From positions 1,550,001 to 1,614,000 of the forward strand of contig NZ_CP063195.1 of assembly GCF_028609885.1 (NCBI RefSeq): a stretch of DNA of 64,000 nt. The letters run 5' to 3'. This document shows, in pieces, positions 28,575 to 36,749 of this stretch. Numbering within the stretch: position 1 is the first letter of the stretch; each line of letters begins with the position of its first letter. The position numbers were made by a program, and so were the translations under genes. This DNA is from Corynebacterium jeikeium (GTDB lineage: Bacteria > Actinomycetota > Actinomycetes > Mycobacteriales > Mycobacteriaceae). The notes under the pieces are model-generated. The model made no database searches. It was not told the DNA's origin and worked only from the letters and a program-made list of their open reading frames with translations.

Positions 28575-29093
28575 CTAGAGATTCGCCGGGTACATGGCGC
28601 GAGGACCGCGACTGATCGCAGTCGGCGACGCCTCGACAAGCTCGCGAATACCGAACGGCTCCAGAACGTCCAGCAGAGCCTGCAGCTTCGACGGCGTGCC
28701 GGTGCACTCGATGATCACCGACTCCGGCCCAACATCCACGACGTGCGCGCGGAACAGCTTCGCGGACTCCACCACCTGCGTGCGGTTCGAGTTGTCAGCA
28801 GAAACCTTCACCATCATCAGGCCGCGGGAGACGATTGACTCCGGGTCGTGGCGCGTGACCTTAATAACGGGGATCAGCTTGTTCAGCTGCTTCGTGATCT
28901 GCTCCACCACGTGATCCTCGCCCTCGACGATGATGGTGATGCGGTTGATGCCCTCAACCTCCGTGCGGCCAGAGCTGATCGAGATGATGCTGAACGCGCG
29001 GCGGGTGAACATGCCGGAGATTCGCGAGATGATGCCGTCGACGTCCTCACACAGGACGGACAGGGTGTGGACCTGTACCTTGTTCGTGCTCAT
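28575..29093 (-). CDS. ilvN: Acetolactate synthase, regulatory (small) subunit
   Basis: The 172-residue subunit binds valine and controls the catalytic subunit IlvB. An N-terminal ACT domain is evident (HTLSVLCEDVDGIISRISGMF), followed by the conserved C-terminal ALS_ss domain. Its ATG overlaps the ilvB stop (TAATG), so it is translated by coupling with ilvB. After the stop, GTGACGCC (28532-28539) and GGCGTCAC (28559-28566) could pair as a stem in the ilvN-ilvC gap. Confidence 0.96.
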   Translation of the reverse strand: MSTNKVQVHTLSVLCEDVDGIISRISGMFTRRAFSIISISSGRTEVEGINRITIIVEGEDHVVEQITKQLNKLIPVIKVTRHDPESIVSRGLMMVKVSADNSNRTQVVESAKLFRAHVVDVGPESVIIECTGTPSKLQALLDVLEPFGIRELVEASPTAISRGPRAMYPANL

Positions 29094-30955
29094 TAGTCTT
29101 CTTCACCTTCCTGGGTGACCTCGTGGATCTCCGCGGGCGATTCTGCCGCCGAGGATTCCTCGTCGAACAGCGGCCGCAGGTTGCGTGCGTACTGGATTTC
29201 CTCATTGGACGTGCCGGCGGCAACCATCGGCCACACCTGCGCATCCTCGCCGACAATGAAGTCGATGACGACGGGCCGGTCGTTGATCGCTTCCGCCTTG
29301 CGGATGGTCGGCTCTACATCCTCTGGCTTGGTGACGCGGAACGCCGCGCAGCCCATGGACTCAGCCAACATCAGGAAGTCCGGCAGGTAGGTTTCTCCCG
29401 GCTTCAGGTTGGTGTGCGAGTATCGCTGGTCGTAGAACAGCGTCTGCCACTGGCGGACCATGCCAAGGTTCCCGTTGTTGATGAGGGCAACCTTGATCGG
29501 CAGCTTCTCCACCGCGCAGGTAACGAGCTCCTGGTTGGTCATTTGGAAGCAGCCGTCGCCGTCGATGGCCCAGACGGAGGTGTCCGGCTTGCCAGCTTTC
29601 GCACCCATGGCGGCGGGCACCGAGTAGCCCATCGTGCCGAGGCCGCCAGAGTTCAGCCACGTGCGCGGGTTTTCGTAGTCCACGAACTGTGCCGCCCACA
29701 TCTGGTGCTGCCCCACGCCGGCGACGTAGATGGCGTCCGGGCCGACGGTCTTGGACAGGGTCTCAATGACGAACTGCGGGGCGAGCTTGCCGTTAGGCTG
29801 CTCGTCGTAGCCGCGGGGGAAGTCTTGCTTCAGCTTGTTCAGATAGTTCAGCCAGCCGGCGGTGGCGGGCTTCTTCAGATCCAGGTTCCGCATCGCCTGG
29901 TGGAGTGCGGCCAGTACCTCGCGGGCGTCGCCGACGATAGGCACGTTGGCTTCGCGGATCTTGCCGATTTCCGCCGGGTCGATGTCAGCGTGGATGACCT
30001 TCGCGTCAGGCGCGAAACTATCCACGTGGCCGGTAACGCGGTCGTCAAAGCGGGCGCCGATGGTGATCAGCAGGTCGGAGCGCTGCAGGGCAGCAACTGC
30101 CGGGACACTTCCGTGCATGCCAGGCATGCCCATGTACAGCGGGTGGGAGGCCGGGAAGCTGCCCAGCGCCATGAGAGTGGTGACAACTGGGATGTCGTTA
30201 GCCTCTGCAAATTCCAGCAGTTCTGCGTGTGCTTCCGCCTTGATCACGCCACCACCGACGTACAGCGTCGGGCGCTTCGCTGCACTGATCATGCGCACGG
30301 CTTCCTCCACCTGGCGCGGGTGCGGACTGGTGACCGGACGGTAGCCGGGCAGCTCGTACTTCGGCGGCCAGTTGAATTCCAGCTCTGCGTTCTGCACGTC
30401 CTTCGGGATGTCCACCAGCACCGCGCCGGGGCGACCGGTGGAGGCCACGTGGAAAGCCTCGGCGATGGCGCCGGGGATGTCCTCGGGGCGGGTCACCATG
30501 AAGTTGTGCTTGGTGATCGGCATGGTGACGCCGCGAATGTCCGCCTCCTGGAAGGCGTCAGTACCCAAAAGCCCCTTTCCAACCTGGCCCGTAATAGCGA
30601 CCAAGGGCACCGAGTCCATGTTGGCGTCGGCGATAGGGGTGACCAGGTTCGTCGCACCCGGGCCGGAAGTTGCGATGCACACACCCACGCGGCCGGTGGC
30701 CTGGGCGTAGCCGGTGGCGGCGTGGCCGGCGCCCTGCTCGTGGCGGACAAGGATGTGGTTCAGCTTCTCGGAGTCGTACAGCGCCTCGTAGAGCGGCAGC
30801 ACAGCACCTCCGGGCAGGCCGAATACGACATCGGTTCCTAGCTCTTCTAGGGAGCGGACTACGGCCTGTGCGCCGTTAATTCGCTCTGGCCGCTTGCCGC
30901 GGGTGTTATTCGCCAAGGTGGCGGGGCTGGGTTGCGAGCGTGATGTGTGTGTCAC
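29093..30955 (-). CDS. ilvB: Acetolactate synthase, catalytic (large) subunit
   Basis: The 620-residue ThDP enzyme condenses pyruvate to acetolactate, or pyruvate with 2-oxobutyrate. The catalytic Glu lies in [16 protein letters not shown] (~65-80). FAD/ThDP motifs include [11 protein letters not shown] and the ThDP-Mg motif [14 protein letters not shown]...[11 protein letters not shown]. Length is typical. GTG 30955 follows AAGGAG by about 10 nt. It heads ilvB-ilvN-ilvC. A ~480-nt transcribed leader upstream carries a leader peptide and terminator, so expression should respond to charged Leu/Val/Ile tRNA. Confidence 0.97.
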   Translation of the reverse strand: MTHTSRSQPSPATLANNTRGKRPERINGAQAVVRSLEELGTDVVFGLPGGAVLPLYEALYDSEKLNHILVRHEQGAGHAATGYAQATGRVGVCIATSGPGATNLVTPIADANMDSVPLVAITGQVGKGLLGTDAFQEADIRGVTMPITKHNFMVTRPEDIPGAIAEAFHVASTGRPGAVLVDIPKDVQNAELEFNWPPKYELPGYRPVTSPHPRQVEEAVRMISAAKRPTLYVGGGVIKAEAHAELLEFAEANDIPVVTTLMALGSFPASHPLYMGMPGMHGSVPAVAALQRSDLLITIGARFDDRVTGHVDSFAPDAKVIHADIDPAEIGKIREANVPIVGDAREVLAALHQAMRNLDLKKPATAGWLNYLNKLKQDFPRGYDEQPNGKLAPQFVIETLSKTVGPDAIYVAGVGQHQMWAAQFVDYENPRTWLNSGGLGTMGYSVPAAMGAKAGKPDTSVWAIDGDGCFQMTNQELVTCAVEKLPIKVALINNGNLGMVRQWQTLFYDQRYSHTNLKPGETYLPDFLMLAESMGCAAFRVTKPEDVEPTIRKAEAINDRPVVIDFIVGEDAQVWPMVAAGTSNEEIQYARNLRPLFDEESSAAESPAEIHEVTQEGEED

Positions 30956-31073
30956 GTTGTCTTCGCTCCTTGAGTCCTTGAATCCGTCCTGCCTTCAATT
31001 CTCCGCCCCCTCCGCTTCCCGGTTGCCCGCCGTCGCGCCGCGTCGCAGCGCACGTTACGCGCCTCAACGTCTG

Positions 31074-31144
31074 CCTCAGCACGCGCTGCGCAGTTCGCGC
31101 CTCAGCACGTGCTGCGCAGTTCGCGCCTCAGCACGTGCTGCGCA
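31074..31144. repeat. 26-bp tandem repeat in the ilv leader
   Basis: CCTCAGCACG(C/T)GCTGCGCAG units occupy 31074-31099, 31100-31125 and a partial 31126-31144. Each contains AGCACGTGCT or a near variant, which is self-complementary. The array lies in the transcribed leader between the attenuator and ilvB. Confidence 0.85.
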
Positions 31145-31310
31145 TCAACACAGCGCGCCACGCATTGCTACGTGTTTCAGCGCCGCATAGTCCGCGCTGC
31201 AGCCCGCCACAGCGTTCGCGCTCTGGCGAGCTGGCATTACCTGGAAGCGATAGAGCCGAAGAATCTTCGGTGTGGAATCGCTTGTTCGGTTGGGTGCATG
31301 TCCTTCACAC

Positions 31311-31358
31311 AACAAAAGCCCCCAACTTACCGACGCTGTTGCGTCGGTTGCTGGGGGC
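31311..31358 (-). terminator. Attenuator (intrinsic terminator) of ilvB-ilvN-ilvC
   Basis: On the minus strand GCCCCCA pairs with TGGGGGC, and ACCGACGC with GCGTCGGT (loop AACA), spanning 31318-31358; TTTTGTT follows. It lies ~350 nt before ilvB and 25 nt after the leader peptide stop. Its 5' arm overlaps GGCGCCCC (31354-31361), which can instead pair with GGGGCGCC in the leader peptide gene (31388-31395), giving an antiterminator. Confidence 0.88.
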
Positions 31359-31382
31359 GCCGTGTCGAGCTCAACGAGGTAG

Positions 31383-31433
31383 CTAGTGGCGCCCCTCGAT
31401 AATGAGTACTCGTACTAGTTGCGTAAATTCCAT
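31383..31433 (-). CDS. ilv operon leader peptide
   Basis: The 16-codon gene encodes MEFTQLVRVLIIEGRH, with Leu-Val-Arg-Val-Leu-Ile-Ile in the middle. A ribosome starved for any branched-chain amino acid would stall there. Its last codons contain GGGGCGCC (31388-31395), complementary to part of the terminator 5' arm. A ribosome reaching the stop would mask this and allow termination; stalling earlier would leave it free to form the antiterminator. The ATG lies 7 nt after the -10 box with no ribosome site, so the peptide appears to be read from a leaderless end. C. glutamicum has a comparable ilvB leader peptide. Confidence 0.88.
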   Translation of the reverse strand: MEFTQLVRVLIIEGRH

Positions 31434-31440
31434 GGCTCTA

Positions 31441-31469
31441 AATTTAGCGACTTCTGCGAAAGTAGTCAA
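31441..31469 (-). promoter_or_regulatory. Promoter of the ilvB leader
   Basis: TTGACT (31464-31469) and TAAATT (31441-31446) are 17 bp apart on the minus strand. The leader-peptide ATG follows 7 nt after the -10. The remaining 31470-31815 shows a possible opposite-strand promoter (TTGACC 31474-31479, TATGAT 31495-31500), a small hairpin (31635-31650) and degenerate AGAATCCG repeats (~31720-31770), with no gene I can support. Confidence 0.82.
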
Positions 31470-31815
31470 GCCGTTGACCACAGGTTTCCCAAAGTATGAT
31501 GCCAATATCTCACCTATTGGACAGGTTAAAACGCCCCCGACCTGTGCTTCAATCCGCCCATTCCCCCCGGTTTTCCACCGAGCCACGCCCCAGCGCCCGG
31601 CAAAATCCGGGAGCCTTCAGCACCCTGCACAGCACCGGGGAATACCCCGGCACCCACGCAACATCGGAGCTCCATCCACAACCCTCTGCGCCTGAACGCG
31701 AGCCGTGAACCCGGCTGGAATCCCGTCAGAATTCCGTCAGAATCCGGCTAGAATCCGTGCCGAATCCGTGCAAGCCCAAACTCCCCAACTGGTTTCGGGA
31801 CTACGGTGGGAAAGC

Positions 31816-34050
31816 ATGTTGAAGTTCTATGCTTTCCAGCTCTGGGAATGGCTGGTTATCCACGGCATTCCCTTGACTGCACTGGTAATTATCGCAATTT
31901 TGATCCCGCGTGTGGGGCGTTTGGCGATTCGCATTGTCAGCAGCCGCTTCAATGAAGGCGAGGAAGCCACCAAATCCCGCCTCGCCCTGGTCGGCGCGTT
32001 GGTATACGTACTGCAGGCGATTGCGTACTTCGCGATCATCATGCTGGGCCTGACGAACCTGGGTGTCCCCGCTATGGGTGCTGCCCTGCCGGCAACCGTC
32101 GTTTCAGCTGCTATTGGTTTCGGCGCGCAGAACGTGATCGGCGATTTCCTCGCGGGATTCTTCATCATCTCGGAGCGGCAGTTCGGTGTGGGAGACTTCG
32201 TTGCCTTCGATGGCACCTCCAGTGACATTTCGGGCACGGTTGTGGCTCTGACCCTTCGGGCAACGAAGGTGCGCACAGCCTCCGGTGAAGTGGTGACGAT
32301 CCCGAACGGTTCCGCGGGTGTGATCACGAACTATTCCCAGGACTGGTCGCGGGCGGTCGTGGACTTGGCAGTCCCGCTGCAGCCAGGAGAGTCCATGTCG
32401 CAGTTGACCGAGCGCGTTGAGGTCACAGCTGCGAAGGCACTGCAGGATCCGACTATCACCGGGGACGTCACCGGAGAATTAGAAGTTCTGCCAGCTACGG
32501 ATATCGTCGCCCCCACTGCGGCAGGGCAATCATGGCAGGTGAACTTCCGAGTGATGGTCGTGGTGAACCCGGCGCGCCAGTGGGCGGTGGAGCGCGTTCT
32601 GCGCTCGGCGCTGGTGAATGTCTTCTGGGACCGCTATGACATGCCGCGGGTCTTTCGCGATGGCCGTGACGCCCAATCCTCCACCGCCCTCGATCCCATC
32701 AAGGCTGTGGCAATGGATTCCGGGCTGACGCCTACGGAGGTCCTGCCTGCCCAAGACACTTCAAAACATCGGCGCACTTCAGCCGCTCCAGTGTCTCCAG
32801 TGTCTCCAGCGTCTCCAGCGTCTCCAGCGTCACAGAGCATTTCCGGCAATTCCGCGGGAATCGCTGATTCTGCGAGCGATGAAGCAAAAAGCGGGCTTGC
32901 GCCACGCGGGACGGCTTCGGCGTACGAAGCCGCTGCCAAGGATGCGGTCCAGGCTGAAGGGGCAGACCGGGCTAGCCAACTCGCACAGCCCGGCCAGGCT
33001 GCACAGGCTGGACCGGCCGAGGCGGCTGCACAAGCTGGACCGGCCGGCGAGGCTGCACAGACCGAACAGATTAGTCAGGGCGCGAAGTCGCCCACGACTG
33101 ATGGACCTGGAGTTCGCCCTCTCGACAGCGATGGAACCATTGGTCGGACACGATCAGCTTCCCCGGAGCACACCCAATCCGCCGCAACCGCCGACTCCGG
33201 CTCCGGTTCTGGCGGAGATTCCGGCCTAGCAGACAAGCGCGACGCCGACACAGGCAACGCCACCACCGACTGGACAGCTCGCATTGGTGCGAACGCTCAC
33301 GCTGGCGCAGGTGCCGAGGACAGTGCCGAGGACAGTGCTAACGGTGCTGATGACACTGACGGTGCTGATGACACTGACGGTGCTGATGACGCCGAAAAGG
33401 GTGAGAAGTTCCAGGGCATCTGGCGCAGCGAACAGTACGCCTCCAAGTTCAAGAGGATCATGAGCGTCGGCGGGCGCACCCGCCCCTCCACCACCGGACT
33501 AATCCTGGCGTTGTTGCTAGTCGGCGGCCTGGCGTTGGCCTCCTCGAACCCAGAAGGCGGGGACACCGGCTGGCTTTCTCCCGATTACTGGCGCGACCGC
33601 CCTTCGAACAGCGCATCCACTGAGGACTCCGAAGCAAACAAACAATCCGACGAAAGCTCCACCAGCCAGAACAACCCCACCTCTGACCCGAGCTCCGACT
33701 CAAACTCTGACTCAAGCTCCAGCTCAAACTCTGACTCAAACGCTGAAACAAGCAATGGAACAAACCCTGGCACAAACACCGACGCAAACTCTGACGCGAA
33801 TAGCGGCTCAAACTCCGGTGCAAACTCCGATCAAAACGCCAACTCGACCTCCGGCGGAGGCGACGGATCACGCAGCGGGACCGCCAATGAGCCGAACAAC
33901 AACTCCAATGGCAATCCCAATAGTGGAAATGGTGGCGTCCAAAACAACTCCAACAACAGTGGCACCGGCGGCAACAGTATGAACGGCGCTGCACCTCGCG
34001 CTATGGGTGCGACGAGTACGCCCAATGCAACCGACACCACCCACGGCTGA
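31816..34050 (+). CDS. MscS-type mechanosensitive channel, MscCG-like, with long C-terminal extension
   Basis: The 744-residue protein begins with three membrane helices and the MscS pore helix (VSAAIGFGAQNVIGDFLAGFFII, ~residues 95-118), then the beta domain (GDFVAFDGTSSDISGTV). MscS relatives are ~290 residues. The rest is a low-complexity Ala/Gln/Gly linker (~320-540), an extra membrane helix (TGLILALLLVGGLALAS, ~557-573) and an external Ser/Asn/Asp-rich tail. MscCG of C. glutamicum, the glutamate exporter, also has a fourth helix, and lies between ilvD and ilvB as here. It likely releases glutamate or osmolytes under membrane tension. ATG 31816 has TACGGT (31802-31807) 8 nt upstream. Confidence 0.88.
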   Translation: MLKFYAFQLWEWLVIHGIPLTALVIIAILIPRVGRLAIRIVSSRFNEGEEATKSRLALVGALVYVLQAIAYFAIIMLGLTNLGVPAMGAALPATVVSAAIGFGAQNVIGDFLAGFFIISERQFGVGDFVAFDGTSSDISGTVVALTLRATKVRTASGEVVTIPNGSAGVITNYSQDWSRAVVDLAVPLQPGESMSQLTERVEVTAAKALQDPTITGDVTGELEVLPATDIVAPTAAGQSWQVNFRVMVVVNPARQWAVERVLRSALVNVFWDRYDMPRVFRDGRDAQSSTALDPIKAVAMDSGLTPTEVLPAQDTSKHRRTSAAPVSPVSPASPASPASQSISGNSAGIADSASDEAKSGLAPRGTASAYEAAAKDAVQAEGADRASQLAQPGQAAQAGPAEAAAQAGPAGEAAQTEQISQGAKSPTTDGPGVRPLDSDGTIGRTRSASPEHTQSAATADSGSGSGGDSGLADKRDADTGNATTDWTARIGANAHAGAGAEDSAEDSANGADDTDGADDTDGADDAEKGEKFQGIWRSEQYASKFKRIMSVGGRTRPSTTGLILALLLVGGLALASSNPEGGDTGWLSPDYWRDRPSNSASTEDSEANKQSDESSTSQNNPTSDPSSDSNSDSSSSSNSDSNAETSNGTNPGTNTDANSDANSGSNSGANSDQNANSTSGGGDGSRSGTANEPNNNSNGNPNSGNGGVQNNSNNSGTGGNSMNGAAPRAMGATSTPNATDTTHG

Positions 34051-34054
34051 TTAA

Positions 34055-34609
34055 ATGAACACCATGAACTCGAAGGTTTTCCACCCCAGCCGCGAACACA
34101 TCCTCGGCGGGTTCGTCATGTTCCTGATCTGCTTGCTATTCACGGGCTATAAGGTCGCCTGGTTTTTCTGGGTTCCGCTAGTACCACTAGTGTTTATTTT
34201 GTGGACTTTGTGGGTGCGAACCACCGTCACTGACAAAGCCATCACCACGCGCTACCTCTTCCGCGCAGGCAAAACCATGCAATGGGAAGACTTCCGCGCG
34301 CTCCGCTTCAACCGAGCAGGACGCGCCTACGCCGTAGACAACCAAGAGAACACCATCTGGCTACCGGGCGTGACCTTTAACTCCCTGATCGACCTGCACA
34401 AGGTCAGTGGCGGACGTATCCCCGACCCCGTCAGCCCAGCGCGCGCAGCCACGGACGACAAAGTGCAGGTCGTCAACAAGGACGGCTACGCCGTGCTCAT
34501 GGATAAGGACGAGTACAAGGAATACGAAAAGCAGCGCCGCCTCGAAGCGGGAGTCGATGTGCCAGACACAGACGCGCCGAAAGCAAACGCGGACGACGCT
34601 AACAGCTAG
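34055..34609 (+). CDS. Membrane-anchored bacterial PH-domain protein
   Basis: The 184-residue protein has two adjacent N-terminal membrane helices (residues ~17-50, ending FILWTLWVRTTV) and a short bacterial PH-like domain (ITTRYLFRAGKTMQWEDFRALRF ... NTIWLPGVTFNSL), then an acidic C-terminal tail. It resembles the CFP-6 / PH6 family of actinobacteria, function unknown. It starts 5 nt after the channel stop, so the two are probably an operon. The same gene lies between ilvD and the MscCG gene in C. glutamicum. ATG 34064 is an alternative start. Confidence 0.82.
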   Translation: MNTMNSKVFHPSREHILGGFVMFLICLLFTGYKVAWFFWVPLVPLVFILWTLWVRTTVTDKAITTRYLFRAGKTMQWEDFRALRFNRAGRAYAVDNQENTIWLPGVTFNSLIDLHKVSGGRIPDPVSPARAATDDKVQVVNKDGYAVLMDKDEYKEYEKQRRLEAGVDVPDTDAPKANADDANS

Positions 34610-34847
34610 CTGCCCGGAACTCCGGGCGCGCGGGACGAGAGTCGCCAGACGATAGCCGTTGAACCAAAGGTGTCAAACGCCCGGCAGATCAACGGCTGCA
34701 AGTTCTAACCGACAAACGGCGACTAGAAAACGGCGCAAATAGAAAACACAATCCAAGAACCCAAGCCAGATAACACAGGCCAGATAACACAACCGAAGAG
34801 AACTACTAACACTAGAGTACGAAGACTAGAACGACGAGAAGAGAACC

Positions 34848-36704
34848 GTGAACAGTATGAACGCCATCCCATTGAGATCCGCCGTCACCACCCAGGGACG
34901 CAACGCCGCCGGCGCCCGCGCCCTGTGGCGTGCGACAGGCATGACGGATCAGGACTTCGAAAAGCCCATCATCGCCATTGCGAACTCGTACACACAGTTC
35001 GTACCGGGCCACGTGCACCTGAAGGACGTGGGAGACATCGTCGCAGACGCCATCCGCGAAGCTGGTGGCGTTCCTCGCGAGTTCAACACCATCGCCGTCG
35101 ACGATGGCATTGCTATGGGACACGCGGGCATGCTCTACTCGCTGCCTAGTCGCGAAATTATTTCTGACGCCGTCGAGTACATGGTCAACGGCCACGCCGC
35201 CGATGCGCTGGTGTGCATTTCCAACTGCGACAAGATCACGCCCGGCATGCTGAACGCTGCCATGCGTCTGAACATCCCGGTGGTGTTCGTCTCCGGCGGT
35301 CCGATGGAGGCCGGCAAGGCCGTGGCCGTTGACGGTGTTGTGCAAGCTCCGACGGATCTGATTACCGCCATCTCCGCCTCTGCATCCGACAAGGTCGACG
35401 CACAGGCACTGCTGGAAGTTGAGTCCGCTGCCTGCCCGACGTGCGGCTCCTGCTCCGGCATGTTCACCGCCAACTCGATGAACTGTCTGACCGAGGCGCT
35501 GGGCCTGTCCCTGCCGGGCAATGGTTCCACCTTGGCGACTCACGCCAAGCGGAGAGACCTGTTCACCAAGGCTGGCACCACCATCGTTGAACTGTGCCGC
35601 CGCTACTACGGCGAGGGAGACGCCTCCGTCCTGCCGCGAAACATCGCCACCCGTGAGGCCTTCGAAAACGCAATGGCGCTGGACATGGCCATGGGCGGAT
35701 CTTCCAACACTGTGCTGCATATCCTCGCAGCTGCCCAAGAGGGTGAGGTCGATTTCGACCTGCACTCTATCGACCAGCTGTCCCGCGAAGTGCCGTGCCT
35801 GTCAAAGGTGTCCCCGAACTCCGACTATCACATGGAAGACGTCCACCGCGGAGGCGGCATCCCCGCCATCCTCGGTGAGCTTTACCGAGCAGGCAAGCTG
35901 AACGAAGGCGTACACTCCGTTCACTCCGCCACGCTCAAGGAATGGCTCCTGTCCTGGGACATCCGCTCCGGGGCTGCAACCGAGGAAGCTATCGAGCTGT
36001 TCCACGCCGCCCCCGGCGGAGTCCGCACAACCGATCCATTCAGTACTGAGAACCGTTGGTCCAGCTTGGACACCGACGCAGAAGGTGGCGTCATCCGTGA
36101 TGTGGAACATGCGTACACCGCCGATGGCGGTCTGGTTGTCCTCCGCGGCAACCTCGCCGAAGACGGCGCCGTAATCAAAGCCGCGGGTGTTGATCCGTCG
36201 ATCTGGCACTTCGAAGGCAAAGCGCTAGTCGTCGAATCCCAGGAAGAAGCCGTGCGCGTGATCCTGGACAAGAAAGTCAAGCCGGGCCACGTGGTAGTCG
36301 TACGCTACGAAGGCCCCGCCGGCGGACCGGGAATGCAGGAAATGCTACACCCGACCGCTTTCCTCAAGGGCGCAGGGCTTGGCAAGGAGTGCGCGCTAAT
36401 CACCGACGGTCGATTCTCCGGCGGCACGTCCGGCCTGTCCGTCGGCCACATCTCCCCTGAGGCTGCTCACGGCGGCTTGATTGGCTTGGTCCGCGACGGG
36501 GATCCGATCACGATCGACGTTCACGAGCGCCTTCTGCAACTGAACATCTCCGACGAGGAGATCGAGCGCCGCCGTGCCGAAATGGAAGCTTCCGATAAGC
36601 CCTGGACTCCCACCACTCGTCAGCGCAAGGTCACCAAGGCGCTGCGCGCTTATGCCGCGATGGCAACCTCCGCTGACCGCGGAGCCGTCCGCGAAGTGAA
36701 GTAG
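34848..36704 (+). CDS. ilvD: Dihydroxy-acid dehydratase
   Basis: The 618-residue Fe-S enzyme dehydrates dihydroxyisovalerate and its isoleucine counterpart, the step after IlvC. Cluster cysteines are in [10 protein letters not shown] (~125) and [21 protein letters not shown] (~195-215). The conserved [21 protein letters not shown] and the C-terminal RRKV-type end are present. GTG 34848 has GAGAAGAG ~5 nt upstream; ATG 34857 is an alternative that better fits relatives beginning MIPLRS. The preceding 238-bp gap contains only a 14-bp direct repeat (GCCAGATAACACA(G/A), near 34760) and a T-less hairpin (34612-34627). It lies apart from ilvBNC. Confidence 0.96.
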   Translation: MNSMNAIPLRSAVTTQGRNAAGARALWRATGMTDQDFEKPIIAIANSYTQFVPGHVHLKDVGDIVADAIREAGGVPREFNTIAVDDGIAMGHAGMLYSLPSREIISDAVEYMVNGHAADALVCISNCDKITPGMLNAAMRLNIPVVFVSGGPMEAGKAVAVDGVVQAPTDLITAISASASDKVDAQALLEVESAACPTCGSCSGMFTANSMNCLTEALGLSLPGNGSTLATHAKRRDLFTKAGTTIVELCRRYYGEGDASVLPRNIATREAFENAMALDMAMGGSSNTVLHILAAAQEGEVDFDLHSIDQLSREVPCLSKVSPNSDYHMEDVHRGGGIPAILGELYRAGKLNEGVHSVHSATLKEWLLSWDIRSGAATEEAIELFHAAPGGVRTTDPFSTENRWSSLDTDAEGGVIRDVEHAYTADGGLVVLRGNLAEDGAVIKAAGVDPSIWHFEGKALVVESQEEAVRVILDKKVKPGHVVVVRYEGPAGGPGMQEMLHPTAFLKGAGLGKECALITDGRFSGGTSGLSVGHISPEAAHGGLIGLVRDGDPITIDVHERLLQLNISDEEIERRRAEMEASDKPWTPTTRQRKVTKALRAYAAMATSADRGAVREVK

Positions 36705-36749
36705 CCACCCCGCCCTGCCGCCGGTGCGCGGGGCCGTAGGGTGGAGGGC

